Below, in pieces: positions 9,422 through 18,587 of a DNA stretch of 64,000 nt; the first letter of the stretch is position 1; every line of letters begins with the position of its first letter. The notes under the pieces were generated by a model. It had not been told where the DNA came from. It saw only the letters and a list, made by a program, of their open reading frames with translations, and searched no databases. Source of the stretch: Pseudomonadota bacterium (lineage in GTDB: Bacteria; Pseudomonadota; Gammaproteobacteria; Burkholderiales; Burkholderiaceae_B); NCBI GenBank assembly GCA_023387815.1, contig JAEWHK010000005.1:1-64000 (forward strand), in the 5' to 3' direction. The translations under genes and the position numbers were made by a program.

Positions 9422-10288
9422 ATGAAAAATTCACTGACTATTGCATTCATTGGTGGCGGCAATATGGCCGGCGCCATGTTGGGCGGGTTGCTCGGCAATC
9501 TGTGCCAGCCCGACGATATCCTTATTGTGGACCCCAACGAAAGTATCCGGTCCCAATGGGAGCAGCAGGGCGCAAAAACGGCCGCCTCGCCTGGCGACAT
9601 TCTCGGGTCTTATAAAGTCTGGATCTATGCTGTCAAGCCCCAGGTTATGTCGCAGGCCATTGTCGCTTCCCGAGCGTTCCTGCAGAAGGACACGCTCGTG
9701 ATTAGTATTGCTGCCGGTCTCACGACCGATTTGCTCTCCGGCTGGCTGGATGAGCAGACTCCGGAACAGCAGACGCGCCTGATTCGGTGTATGCCAAACA
9801 CACCGGCATTGATCCGCGAAGGCATTACCGGCCTTTATGCCTTGCCCGATGTTCCGGCAGCAGACCGCGATCTGGCCGAACAGGTTATTCGTTCTGTGGG
9901 CGAGGTCATCTGGGTAGAGCAGGAATCGCAACTTGATGCCGTCACTGCCCTGTCTGGTAGCGGACCGGCCTACGTGTTTCTCTTTATCGAAGCACTGACC
10001 GAAGGCGGTGTTCGTCTGGGACTGTCTCGAACTCAGGCAGAAACGCTGGCTCTGGCAACGCTCAAAGGCGCCAGTCTGCTGGCCCATGGATCAGAAGACA
10101 CACCTGCGCGTCTGCGTGAGAAAGTCACGTCTCCTGGCGGTACCACGGCGGCAGCCCTGGCCCGTTTTGAGCAGGGGCAGTTCGCAGAATTGGTACAGTC
10201 AGCAATGCAGGCGGCCAGCGACCGCGCTGCCGAAATGGCAAGATCGGCTGCGGCCGATTCGGCCAGTCATTCCTCTGAGAAGAAGTAA
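9422..10288 (+). CDS. proC: Pyrroline-5-carboxylate reductase
   Basis: A 288-residue NAD(P)H-dependent enzyme that reduces 1-pyrroline-5-carboxylate to L-proline, the last step of proline synthesis. The N-terminal Rossmann motif is IAFIGGGNMAGAMLGGL. The C-terminal dimerisation domain has the family signature with ALSGSGPAYVF and the segment VTSPGGTTAAAL. A TTG at 9413 is in frame, but the ATG at 9422 gives the standard MKNSLTIAFIGGG start. It is divergent from ugpB. The transporter gene at 10294 begins 5 bases after its stop, so the two are co-transcribed. Confidence 0.96.
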   Translation: MKNSLTIAFIGGGNMAGAMLGGLLGNLCQPDDILIVDPNESIRSQWEQQGAKTAASPGDILGSYKVWIYAVKPQVMSQAIVASRAFLQKDTLVISIAAGLTTDLLSGWLDEQTPEQQTRLIRCMPNTPALIREGITGLYALPDVPAADRDLAEQVIRSVGEVIWVEQESQLDAVTALSGSGPAYVFLFIEALTEGGVRLGLSRTQAETLALATLKGASLLAHGSEDTPARLREKVTSPGGTTAAALARFEQGQFAELVQSAMQAASDRAAEMARSAAADSASHSSEKK

Positions 10289-10293
10289 CCGTT

Positions 10294-10857
10294 ATGAAAA
10301 CCGCAAAATTTGAAAAAATGACTCCGACCCAGACACTACTGGCCATTGCCATCATGTGTCTGATCATTATCTCGTCCAACATTCTGGTCCAGCCACAGTT
10401 TCACATCAATGACTGGCTGACCTGGGGCGCCATCAGCTATCCGGTCTGCTTTCTGGTCACAGATCTGCTCAATCGGCGTTTCGGTCCGCAACGCGCTCGC
10501 CTTGTTGTCTATATTGGCTTTTTCGTTGCGGTGCTGGCATCCTATTTCGTGGCCGATGCCAGAATCGCCATTGCTTCCGGAACAGCCTTTCTGACCTCTC
10601 AGTTGCTTGATATTTTTGTCTTCGACAAGCTTCGCAATAAATCCTGGTGGAAAGCGCCTTTCATCGCGGGCTGGATGGCAGCCATCATCGACACATTCCT
10701 GTTTTTCGCGGTTGCCTTTGCCGGCACAGAAGTTCCATGGGTAACTCTGGCCACCGGTGACGTGGGCGTCAAACTGCTGATCAATGCAATGCTGCTGGCC
10801 CCGTTTCGCGTGCTCATGTGGAACATCGGTCGTCCACGCAGTGTTCAGGCCTTATAA
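10294..10857 (+). CDS. Queuosine precursor transporter family (VUT/YhhQ, DUF165)
   Basis: A 187-residue membrane protein with about six hydrophobic segments, belonging to the VUT/YhhQ family. E. coli YhhQ imports 7-cyano-7-deazaguanine or 7-aminomethyl-7-deazaguanine for queuosine modification of tRNA. Family marks seen are the conserved GAISYPVCFLVTDLLNRRFG segment, the later acidic segment LLDIFVFDKLRNKSWWKAP, and VKLLINAMLLAPFR near the C-terminus. It follows proC by 5 bases and ends before a terminator, so proC and this gene form a two-gene unit without an obvious metabolic link. Substrate is inferred from the family; some members are annotated only as vitamin uptake transporters. Confidence 0.85.
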   Translation: MKTAKFEKMTPTQTLLAIAIMCLIIISSNILVQPQFHINDWLTWGAISYPVCFLVTDLLNRRFGPQRARLVVYIGFFVAVLASYFVADARIAIASGTAFLTSQLLDIFVFDKLRNKSWWKAPFIAGWMAAIIDTFLFFAVAFAGTEVPWVTLATGDVGVKLLINAMLLAPFRVLMWNIGRPRSVQAL

Positions 10858-10877
10858 CCAGCGGCAACGGAGCCGGG

Positions 10878-10909
10878 CCGGGAGCGCCATTCTCGCGATC
10901 CCGGTTTTT
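10878..10909 (+). terminator. Terminator after proC and the VUT transporter gene
   Basis: CCGGGA at 10878-10883 pairs with TCCCGG at 10899-10904, with inner GCG/CGC pairs, and TTTTT follows at 10905-10909. A second small hairpin, CCGGC-AGTAAA-GCCGG, follows directly. Confidence 0.75.
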
Positions 10910-10998
10910 CCGGCAGTAAAGCCGGTTATCCAATAGAAGCAAAAGCACGTCGCGGTGCCCGTAAAGCAGGCAATTCGTGGCGGCACGGGGAGTACATC

Positions 10999-11925
10999 AT
11001 GCAGGACTTTCTGCCTCAATTCATACAGCAGCTCATCAACGGGCTTTCGCTTGGCGCCATCTACGCGCTGATCGCTATCGGTTATACGATGGTGTATGGC
11101 ATTATCGGCATGATCAATTTTGCACACGGGGAAATCTATATGATTGGTGCCTATGTGGGATTGGTCACGCTGTCAGCGCTGGGAATCAATCATGGCATTC
11201 CTATACCGGTAGTGATTATTGCCATGCTGTTGATTTCAGCCGTTGTTACCGGCTTTTATGGTTACGCCGTTGAAAAAGTAGCCTACCGGCCGCTAAGAGG
11301 AAGTCCGCGTCTGGTGGCGCTGATATCGGCCATTGGTATGTCCATCTTTCTGCAGAACTGGGTCGCCATTGGTCAGGGTTCCCGCGATATGGCTGTGCCC
11401 AATCTGCTATCGGGCTCTATTCAGTTCAGCCTCAATGGCGATTTTGCCATTACGCTGACCTATTCACGACTCATGATCATGGGCGTGGTCTTTGTCCTCA
11501 TGGTAGCGCTGACCCTGTTCATTCGCCACTCTCGCATGGGCCGGGCTTCACGTGCTTGCTCTCAGGACATGCATATGGCCAGTCTGCTGGGAATTGATAC
11601 CAACCGGGTCATTTCCTTCACTTTTATTCTGGGCGCCGTTCTGGCTGCGGTGGGCGGCGTACTGATCGCTCTGACCATCGGTAAACTCAATCCCTTCATC
11701 GGCTTTATTGCGGGTATCAAGGCATTTACTGCTGCGGTACTTGGCGGAATCGGCAGTGTGCCTGGTGCCATCCTTGGCGGACTGCTGCTGGGCGTGGCCG
11801 AAACGCTGGCCGCCGCCTACATCGGATCGGAATATAAGGATATTGTGGCCTTCGGACTGCTGGTACTGATTCTATTATTCAGACCCACCGGGCTGCTCGG
11901 TAAACCAGAGGTGGAAAAAGTATGA
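10999..11925 (+). CDS. livH: Branched-chain amino-acid ABC transporter, permease LivH
   Basis: A 308-residue inner-membrane permease, the same length as E. coli LivH. It starts with the standard FIQQLINGLSLGAIYALIAI segment and has the GMINFAHGEIYMIGAY motif and several further hydrophobic spans. It forms the channel with LivM, whose ATG overlaps the livH stop (ATGA). It begins the livHMGF operon. The binding protein is not adjacent; the nearest candidate is at 3507-4628. Confidence 0.94.
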   Translation: MQDFLPQFIQQLINGLSLGAIYALIAIGYTMVYGIIGMINFAHGEIYMIGAYVGLVTLSALGINHGIPIPVVIIAMLLISAVVTGFYGYAVEKVAYRPLRGSPRLVALISAIGMSIFLQNWVAIGQGSRDMAVPNLLSGSIQFSLNGDFAITLTYSRLMIMGVVFVLMVALTLFIRHSRMGRASRACSQDMHMASLLGIDTNRVISFTFILGAVLAAVGGVLIALTIGKLNPFIGFIAGIKAFTAAVLGGIGSVPGAILGGLLLGVAETLAAAYIGSEYKDIVAFGLLVLILLFRPTGLLGKPEVEKV

Positions 11926-13160
11926 CGAAAAACCTCAAAAACGCGGTGATTGCGGCGCTGGTGGCGGGTATTCTGCTGACGCCCATTTTCGGACTCGGCC
12001 TGACACGTCAGGGTATTACGACAACGGTCATACCAGACTGGTCCGTGGTGCTGATTGGTATGGCCATTGTATTTGTTGTGCAACTGGTCAAGCCTTTGAT
12101 TTTCAGGGGAAGAAAGACGCCGGCAGCAAGAAAGCTGCGCTCTGACCGGCAGGCAGTGATTGGTCAGAAGACCATGTTCGCACTTTTTACCCTGATGCTG
12201 ATTATTGCGGTTGTCTGGCCGTTCTTTGGCGATCGGGGCCAGATTGACATTGCGACGCTGGTTCTGATTTACGTCATGCTCGGCCTGGGGCTGAACATTG
12301 TCGTGGGCTTTGCCGGGCTGCTTGATCTTGGCTTTGTTGGATTTTACGCTGTGGGTGCCTATACCTACGCCTTGCTTTATCACTGGGCTGGCTGGGGCTT
12401 CTGGCAGGCGCTGCCACTGTCGGGCCTCTTCGCTGCCATTTTTGGCTTCGTACTTGGCTTTCCGGTGCTGCGACTGCGCGGAGACTATCTGGCCATTGTG
12501 ACCCTTGGGTTCGGAGAAATCATCAGGCTGCTGCTGACCAATCTGACAACCGTTACCGGTGGTCCTGACGGTATATCCGGCATCCCCAAACCCTCTGTTT
12601 TCGGTTATGAAATGGTGCGCAGTGCGCCGGAAGGGCAGCAGACGTTTCACCAGCTGATGGGCTGGAAGTTTGCCACGGTCGATGTGGTCATCTACCTTTA
12701 TCTGATGGCACTGGTACTTGCTGTTATCACTTTTGTGATTTCGGCACGGCTTATCCGCATGCCGGTCGGCCGAGCCTGGGAAGCGTTGCGTGAAGACGAG
12801 GTCGCCTGCCGCTCCCTGGGTATGAATCCCACAAAAATCAAATTGTCGGCCTTCACGCTTGGCGCGATGTTTGCCGGATTTGGCGGTGCTTTCTTCGCTG
12901 CAAGACAGGGTCTGGTCAATCCGGAATCGTTCACTTTTATTGAGTCTGCACTGATTCTGTCGATTGTGGTGCTGGGCGGCATGGGTTCACAGATTGGCGT
13001 CATCCTGGCGGCGATTGCCCTGACCGTGTTGCCGGAACTGGCACGTCAGTTTGCAGAATATCGCATGCTGATTTTTGGTCTGGTGATGGTGCTGATGATG
13101 ATCTGGCGTCCGCAAGGGTTGCTGCCTGTTAAACGGCCTCATGTGGAGATTGGAAAATGA
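11922..13160 (+). CDS. livM: Branched-chain amino-acid ABC transporter, permease LivM
   Basis: A 412-residue permease (E. coli LivM has 425). The first 110 residues form the longer N-terminal part with three hydrophobic stretches, then the permease core begins at IDIATLVLIYVMLGLGLNIV with the GFAGLLDLGFVGFYAVGAY motif. It partners LivH in the channel. Both ends overlap neighbours by four bases in ATGA arrangements, so translation with livH and livG is coupled. Confidence 0.94.
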   Translation: MTKNLKNAVIAALVAGILLTPIFGLGLTRQGITTTVIPDWSVVLIGMAIVFVVQLVKPLIFRGRKTPAARKLRSDRQAVIGQKTMFALFTLMLIIAVVWPFFGDRGQIDIATLVLIYVMLGLGLNIVVGFAGLLDLGFVGFYAVGAYTYALLYHWAGWGFWQALPLSGLFAAIFGFVLGFPVLRLRGDYLAIVTLGFGEIIRLLLTNLTTVTGGPDGISGIPKPSVFGYEMVRSAPEGQQTFHQLMGWKFATVDVVIYLYLMALVLAVITFVISARLIRMPVGRAWEALREDEVACRSLGMNPTKIKLSAFTLGAMFAGFGGAFFAARQGLVNPESFTFIESALILSIVVLGGMGSQIGVILAAIALTVLPELARQFAEYRMLIFGLVMVLMMIWRPQGLLPVKRPHVEIGK

Positions 13161-13924
13161 CGTCAACTGTTTTGCGTGTTGATTCCCTCAAAATGCGTTT
13201 TGGCGGATTGCTTGCCGTTGACTCTGTCAGCCTGGATGTACAGAAAAACGAGGTATTCGCGATTATCGGCCCCAATGGGGCGGGGAAAACGACGGTCTTC
13301 AATTGCATCAGCGGCTTCTACAAACCGACTGAAGGCTCCATCACCCTGAATGATAAGCCGCTTACCGGTTTGCCTAGCCACAAGGTAGCGCAGCGCGGTC
13401 TGGTGCGAACCTTTCAGAATGTACGACTGTTCAAGAATCTGACAGTACTGGAGAATTTGCTGGTGGCCCAGCATACTCTGCACGAATCGAATTTCCTGTC
13501 AGGGTTGCTCAATCTGCCGTCCTATCGAAAGGCTGAGCGCAAGGTACTTGAGTCAGCGCTGTTCTGGCTGGATTTCATGGGGATCAGGGCGTATGCGAAC
13601 CGCGAAGCGGGGACACTGGCCTACGGTCACCAGCGCCGGCTGGAAATTGCCCGCTGCATGATTACCAAACCCGTGCTTTTGCTGCTTGACGAGCCGGCCG
13701 CCGGGCTGAACCCACAGGAAAAAATCGATCTCGCGGGGCTGATCAATCGCCTCAGGAAAGAGTTTGACCTCTCCGTTTTGCTGATCGAACACGATATGAG
13801 TCTGATTATGGGAATTTCTGACAGGATTCTGGTCATGGAACACGGCAAGCCAATCGTAACCGGTGTTCCCGATGTTGTCCGCGCCGACCCCCGCGTCATC
13901 AAGGCGTACCTGGGAGAAGAATAA
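13157..13924 (+). CDS. livG: Branched-chain amino-acid ABC transporter, ATP-binding protein LivG
   Basis: A 255-residue ABC ATPase, the E. coli LivG length. The Walker A motif GPNGAGKTT lies near residue 38, the signature region reads LAYGHQRRLEIAR in place of the standard LSGGQ, as is usual in LivG, and Walker B is VLLLLDEP. The C-terminal end, VRADPRVIKAYLGE, is the LivG family extension. It works as a heterodimer with LivF at the LivHM permease. Confidence 0.95.
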   Translation: MTSTVLRVDSLKMRFGGLLAVDSVSLDVQKNEVFAIIGPNGAGKTTVFNCISGFYKPTEGSITLNDKPLTGLPSHKVAQRGLVRTFQNVRLFKNLTVLENLLVAQHTLHESNFLSGLLNLPSYRKAERKVLESALFWLDFMGIRAYANREAGTLAYGHQRRLEIARCMITKPVLLLLDEPAAGLNPQEKIDLAGLINRLRKEFDLSVLLIEHDMSLIMGISDRILVMEHGKPIVTGVPDVVRADPRVIKAYLGEE

Positions 13925-13925
13925 G

Positions 13926-14627
13926 ATGCTGAAACTGGACAATGTGAGCACCCATTACGGAGCGATCCAGGCGCTGGATTCGGTTTCGATTGAAGTGAAT
14001 GAAGGCGAGATCGTTACGCTGATTGGGGCAAACGGGGCTGGAAAAACCACGCTGCTGATGACCGTCTGCGGTAATCCGAGAGCGTCGTCGGGCACGATTT
14101 CGTTTCTGGGAGAGGATATTACCAGCGAACCGACCTCGGTCATTATGCGCCGGGGTATTGCTGTGTCTCCCGAAGGTCGTCGGGTATTTCCGGATCTGAC
14201 TGTCCTTGAAAATCTGAAAATGGGTGGATTCTTTCTCTCACGCGATGAGATCGCCGATGGTATCGAACATGTTTTCGGCCTGTTCCCGCGCCTGAAAGAA
14301 CGTGCCAGTCAGCGTGCCGGCACCATGTCGGGTGGTGAACAGCAAATGCTGGCTATCGGTCGCGCCCTCATGAGTAAACCGCGTTTACTGCTGCTGGATG
14401 AGCCCACGCTGGGTCTGGCACCGCTTATCATTGCGCAGATATTCGAAATCATTCAGACGATACGCGAAGAAGGGGTAACAGTCTTTCTGGTAGAACAGAA
14501 TGCGAACAAGGCGCTGAAAGTGGCAGATCGCGGCTATGTTCTGGAAACCGGCAAAGTCGTTCTTGCCGATTCCGGCGCGAATCTGCTTGTCAACGACGCT
14601 GTCAGAAAAGCCTATTTGGGCGCATAA
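13926..14627 (+). CDS. livF: Branched-chain amino-acid ABC transporter, ATP-binding protein LivF
   Basis: A 233-residue ABC ATPase (E. coli LivF has 237). The frame is open from 13863, but that would overlap livG; the ATG at 13926, one base after the livG stop, gives the family start MLKLDNVSTHYGAIQAL. Walker A is GANGAGKTT, the signature MSGGEQQMLAIGRAL and Walker B LLLLDEP. It is the last gene of livHMGF. Confidence 0.95.
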   Translation: MLKLDNVSTHYGAIQALDSVSIEVNEGEIVTLIGANGAGKTTLLMTVCGNPRASSGTISFLGEDITSEPTSVIMRRGIAVSPEGRRVFPDLTVLENLKMGGFFLSRDEIADGIEHVFGLFPRLKERASQRAGTMSGGEQQMLAIGRALMSKPRLLLLDEPTLGLAPLIIAQIFEIIQTIREEGVTVFLVEQNANKALKVADRGYVLETGKVVLADSGANLLVNDAVRKAYLGA

Positions 14628-14643
14628 TAACCCGGCGCGAATA

Positions 14644-14682
14644 TAAAAAAGGCACGACGGCTGCTTGCGCCGGCTCGTGCCT
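14644..14682 (-). terminator. Terminator downstream of the GST gene
   Basis: AGGCACGA at 14650-14657 pairs with TCGTGCCT at 14675-14682. Read on the reverse strand, the stem is followed by a run of T (the A run at 14645-14650). It therefore fits as terminator of the reverse-strand GST gene. On the + strand there is no T run, though the hairpin also lies just after livF. Confidence 0.8.
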
Positions 14683-14796
14683 GATACTGAACCCGACCTG
14701 TTTACTGAACTCTGCCTGCTCCTGAATCAGGCCTGTACCGGCTGTCGCTCGTGAGGAGATCCGGTCAGGTTGCTCAACCAGATCCGATTGTCGATC

Positions 14797-15591
14797 TTAT
14801 GACCGAGGAAGATCGTCCTGGCTGGAAGCCGCAGAAGACTCACCGGCTGCAACTTCAGGTGTGACAGGTGCTGCGGCAGGGGCCGGTGCCTTCGCTAGCG
14901 CCGGTTCATCCGTTTTCGACGGAAGCGATAAAGATAATAAACCCGCTTTTTCTTTGGCGCGCTGATGGGCAGGGCGCAGGCGGATGGCCTCCAGAAATGC
15001 CTTAATATTGTGCAGATTGTCGCCAATGAGTCCGCGCCCGTGCAGCGCCTGCAAGGCAAAGCCCATTTGTATATCGGCTGCACTGAAATTGCTGCCGCAG
15101 AACCAGCCTGTGTTGCCCAGCTCGCTGTCGATATAATCGAGCTTCGTATTCAGGTCGGGCATGACAAAGCTTTCCAGCGTGGTATTGACTGTTTTCTTTA
15201 CGATAGAACGGGCAAAGAACGGTACGCGGGCATTGGCCATTTTGTTAAGTACCAATGTCAGCAGTCCTGGCGGCATGAGAGAGCCTTCCGCGAAATGCAT
15301 CCACTGCGAATAGCGCAAATAATCTTCGGAACAGATGGGGGGACGCAGAGCACGCGTATCGTAGCGGTTAAGCAGATATTCGATAATGGCACCTGATTCG
15401 ATCAGCGTAAAGCCATTGTCAATCAGCACCGGCGCCTTACCCAGGGGATGGATGGACTTGAGCGAGTCCTGGGCACGCATGGTTTCAGGGTGACGCTCGT
15501 GACGCTCAATCTGGTAAGTGAGTTCAAGTTCTTCCAGCAGCCAGATGATGCGAAAAGAACGTGAGGCTTCCAGATGGTGTAATGTGATCAT
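14797..15591 (-). CDS. Glutathione S-transferase family protein with Ala/Pro-rich tail
   Basis: A 264-residue cytosolic GST-fold protein. The thioredoxin-like N-terminal domain (residues 1-78) starts MITLHHLEASRSFRIIWLLEE and carries the GSH-binding KAPVLIDNG and ES pair (IESGAIIEYL). The helical C-terminal domain (about 88-212) contains the usual SAADIQMGFAL segment with its N-capping aspartate. Residues 222-264 form an extra low-complexity tail rich in Ala, Pro, Ser and Glu that is not part of the fold. The candidate catalytic residue is Ser10 or Ser12 in EASRS. Substrate is unknown. It is the last reverse-strand gene of the region, 102 bases after the Sco gene, and ends at an intrinsic terminator. 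Confidence 0.85.
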   Translation of the reverse strand: MITLHHLEASRSFRIIWLLEELELTYQIERHERHPETMRAQDSLKSIHPLGKAPVLIDNGFTLIESGAIIEYLLNRYDTRALRPPICSEDYLRYSQWMHFAEGSLMPPGLLTLVLNKMANARVPFFARSIVKKTVNTTLESFVMPDLNTKLDYIDSELGNTGWFCGSNFSAADIQMGFALQALHGRGLIGDNLHNIKAFLEAIRLRPAHQRAKEKAGLLSLSLPSKTDEPALAKAPAPAAAPVTPEVAAGESSAASSQDDLPRS

Positions 15592-15693
15592 ACCTTTCCC
15601 ATGTCAGTGAATTGATAAACAGTCTGCAGTTTAACAAAATGTCAGGATCGCTGCCGAGACTGACCATCGGCGTATCCGGCTGAACATTCGACC

Positions 15694-16332
15694 TTACAGC
15701 AGCTCGCGGATTTTTTCAGTCAGTTGTTCTGGTGTTTCGCTGTCTGAAGCCAGGAATCGGGCATGGCCGTCTTTATCAAAGATATATATTCCCCGGCCGT
15801 GCATGACCTCATACGAATCCGGGTTGCTGGCGTCTTTGGGTTTGCTGATCTGATACGCCACACGATAGCGGCGCGCGACCGAGGCAATCTGGTCTTCGGT
15901 GCCTGTGAGTCCGATCGCGCCATTGTTGAACGCATTCACGTAAGCCTGAAGGACGTCGGGAGTGTCCCGATGCGGGTCGACACTGATAAACAGAATCTGG
16001 ACGTCGTCGGCGCGTGGCCCAAGCTGGTGCATCACATCAGATAACTGGGCCATCGTTGTGGGACAAATGTCAGGGCAGCTGGCATAGCCAAAAAACAGCA
16101 TGACCACCTTGCCTTTGACCGAGTCCTGTGTGATGGTCTTGCCTTCGGTGGCATTCAGCGAAAATGACAAGTCAGGCAAGTGATTGGAAATCGGATATAC
16201 CTTGCTGGGTCGTGACGCTGCGGCAGTACCCGGGACTTCCGGCATCGTCTGTGCGCTTGCCATGGACATGACAAAAACACTGGCCATAGAAAGCAGAAGA
16301 GAGGCACTGACAGGCCGGGTCAAAACACGCAT
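15694..16332 (-). CDS. SCO1/SenC family copper chaperone
   Basis: A 212-residue membrane-anchored or exported thioredoxin-fold protein that helps deliver copper to cytochrome c oxidase (CuA site). Counting from the ATG at 16332, the copper ligands are Cys86 and Cys90 in CPDIC and His178 in EVMHGRG, all present. Residues 1-28 form a signal/anchor segment ending in ASA. A TTG two codons upstream (16338) is also possible, but the ATG is preferred. It lies 23 bases after prlC and appears to be the last gene of the kinase-regulator-folD-prlC operon. Confidence 0.9.
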   Translation of the reverse strand: MRVLTRPVSASLLLSMASVFVMSMASAQTMPEVPGTAAASRPSKVYPISNHLPDLSFSLNATEGKTITQDSVKGKVVMLFFGYASCPDICPTTMAQLSDVMHQLGPRADDVQILFISVDPHRDTPDVLQAYVNAFNNGAIGLTGTEDQIASVARRYRVAYQISKPKDASNPDSYEVMHGRGIYIFDKDGHARFLASDSETPEQLTEKIRELL

Positions 16333-16355
16333 AGTCAAAATTCCGATACTGAAAA

Positions 16356-18587
16356 TCAGTTTGCTGCGGTCTGAACCAGCCCGCTGTGACGCAGCAGCGC
16401 GTCCGGGCTCGGTCCTCGACCGCGAAACGCTTCAAAAGACTCAGCGGCAGGACGGGAGCCGCCCACTGCAAGAATCTGTTCCTTGAAGGATAGACCGGCC
16501 TGCGGGCTTAAGGTTCCATGTTCTTCATCCGCCAATTCCTCGAACAGACTGTAGGCATCGGCAGAAAGAACCTCTGCCCATTTGTAGCTGTAGTAGCCTG
16601 CGCCGTATCCTCCTGCAAACAGATGGGAGAAATTGTGAGCGAAGCGATTCCACGATGGTGGCATGATGACCGACACTTCCTGTCGAACCTGATTCAGAAT
16701 GTCCATGACCGCCTGAATGGACAAGGCATTGTCACGTGTGTGGATCAACATATCGAAAAGAGAGAATTCGATCTGACGAACCATCTGCATGCCGCTCTGG
16801 AAGTTTCTGGCTGAAAGCAGTTTATCGAAAAGTGCGCGATCGATTTGCTCGCCTGTTTTCCAGTGCACGGCCATGCTGCGAAATACGGGCCATTCCCAGG
16901 TAAAGTTTTCCATGAACTGCGAAGGCAGTTCGATCGCATCCCACTCAACGCTGGCAAACGGTGATGCCGCTGGTTCATTCACTTTGGACAGAAGCGCATG
17001 CAGCGCGTGTCCTGATTCGTGAAACAGCGTAATCACATCGTCATGCGTGAGCAGTGCGGGTTTGTCACCCTGAGGCGGTGCAAAATTGCAGTTCAGGTAC
17101 ACCACCGGCATGATGCTGAGCGCGTCGGTGACGTGTCTGCTGCGTTCACTGTCCACCCATGCGCCACTCTGTTTGCCTTTTCGGGCATAAAGGTCAGTGT
17201 AAAGATAACCAATGGGTTTGCCATTTTCCTGCACCTCGAACACACGCACGTCGTTATGCCATACCGGTGCATCAAACGGCACGAGTTCAACATTGAACAG
17301 CTGGCGTATCACACCAAAAAGGCCTTTCATGACATTGGCTTCGGTCAGATACTGCCGGATTTCTTCATCAGAATAGGCATAACGAGCCTGGCGAAGCTGT
17401 TCGGATACAAACGTATAGTCCCAGGGTTGCAGCTCGCCCATCTTCAGTTCTTTTTCTGCAAACTGCCGCAGTGTTGCGACATCCTGCACCGCAAACGGAC
17501 GTGCCTTGGCTGCAAGATCGCGCAGGAAAGCAATGACTTCGTCTGCCGATTTCGCCATGCGTGTCTGCAGGCGCATCTGGGCAAAGTTGTCATAACCCAG
17601 CAGATGGGCATCTTCCAGGCGCAAGGCCAGCAGTTTTTCGATGACCGACGAATTATCGTAACGGGAATCACCCAGTTCTGATGCCAGCGTCGCGTAGCCA
17701 CGATAAAGTGCCTCTCGCAGCGTGGCATTTCTGGCGTACTGCATGACCGGCAGGTAAGACGGCATTTTCAGCGTGAAGCGCCATCCGGCCTGTGCATTAT
17801 TCGCGGCTGTTACTGGTTTGTTATTGTCAGCGTTCTGTTCAGTGGCATGCCCCTCAGCGGACGTATCGCGCGATGCCTGTGTCATACCAGCTGCCTGGTC
17901 TGCGGCTTCCGCTTGTGCCTTTTCCTGTTGTGCTGCTTCCTGGGCAGCCTGGGCAGCAGCGTCGATGACGTCCTGCGGCAAACCTTCCAGCATGGCTTCA
18001 TCGGTGACCTGATAGTGCCAGTTGTCCATGGCATCCAGTGCGTTCTCGGAGAATTTCTGGGAGGTCAGTGCGATTTCTTCGTTCAGGCGGGCATAACGCT
18101 CGCGTTTCTCGCCTTCCAGTTCCACACCACTCAGGCGAAAATCCCGCAGTGCCAGTTCGACGATGCGCTTACGCACAGGGGAGTATTGTGCAAATTCGGC
18201 GCTTTGGGAAATGCGCAGATATCCGTCGAACAGTTCGCGATTCAGGCCGATCCAGCTTGAGAATTCGGTGATGGCCGGCAGCATGCGATTATAGCTTTCA
18301 CGCAGTGCCGGACTGTTGATGACCGAATTCAGGTGGCCGGTGACAGACCAGGCACGCCACAGACGGCTGGATAGGGCTTCCATTGGCTCGATGAAACTGT
18401 CCCAACTCGGCTTGGCATTATTGCTGATCAGCTGTTCGATTCCAGAGCGCGTCTCAGCCAGCAGCTGGCTGATGGCGGGCTCGATATGTTCGGGCCGAAT
18501 GGCAGCGTAATCAATCAGCTCTGTAATGGGAGCCAGAAGGGGATTGACCGAAACGTCCTGTGCGGGGATATCCTTGCGTTGAGTCAT
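16356..18587 (-). CDS. prlC: Oligopeptidase A (M3 metallopeptidase)
   Basis: A 743-residue zinc endopeptidase of family M3 that degrades short peptides, including cleaved signal peptides, in the cytoplasm. The HExxH zinc motif is HESGH at residues 523-527. The C-terminal region has the expected GGYGAGYYSYKWAEVLSADAY segment that shapes the substrate channel. E. coli OpdA has 680 residues; the surplus is mainly an insertion at about residues 210-266 that is rich in Ala, Gln, Glu and Asn. Its start overlaps the folD stop by one base (TAATG), so the two are translationally coupled. The family call is firm; whether the insertion is processed or functional is unknown. Confidence 0.94.
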   Translation of the reverse strand: MTQRKDIPAQDVSVNPLLAPITELIDYAAIRPEHIEPAISQLLAETRSGIEQLISNNAKPSWDSFIEPMEALSSRLWRAWSVTGHLNSVINSPALRESYNRMLPAITEFSSWIGLNRELFDGYLRISQSAEFAQYSPVRKRIVELALRDFRLSGVELEGEKRERYARLNEEIALTSQKFSENALDAMDNWHYQVTDEAMLEGLPQDVIDAAAQAAQEAAQQEKAQAEAADQAAGMTQASRDTSAEGHATEQNADNNKPVTAANNAQAGWRFTLKMPSYLPVMQYARNATLREALYRGYATLASELGDSRYDNSSVIEKLLALRLEDAHLLGYDNFAQMRLQTRMAKSADEVIAFLRDLAAKARPFAVQDVATLRQFAEKELKMGELQPWDYTFVSEQLRQARYAYSDEEIRQYLTEANVMKGLFGVIRQLFNVELVPFDAPVWHNDVRVFEVQENGKPIGYLYTDLYARKGKQSGAWVDSERSRHVTDALSIMPVVYLNCNFAPPQGDKPALLTHDDVITLFHESGHALHALLSKVNEPAASPFASVEWDAIELPSQFMENFTWEWPVFRSMAVHWKTGEQIDRALFDKLLSARNFQSGMQMVRQIEFSLFDMLIHTRDNALSIQAVMDILNQVRQEVSVIMPPSWNRFAHNFSHLFAGGYGAGYYSYKWAEVLSADAYSLFEELADEEHGTLSPQAGLSFKEQILAVGGSRPAAESFEAFRGRGPSPDALLRHSGLVQTAAN

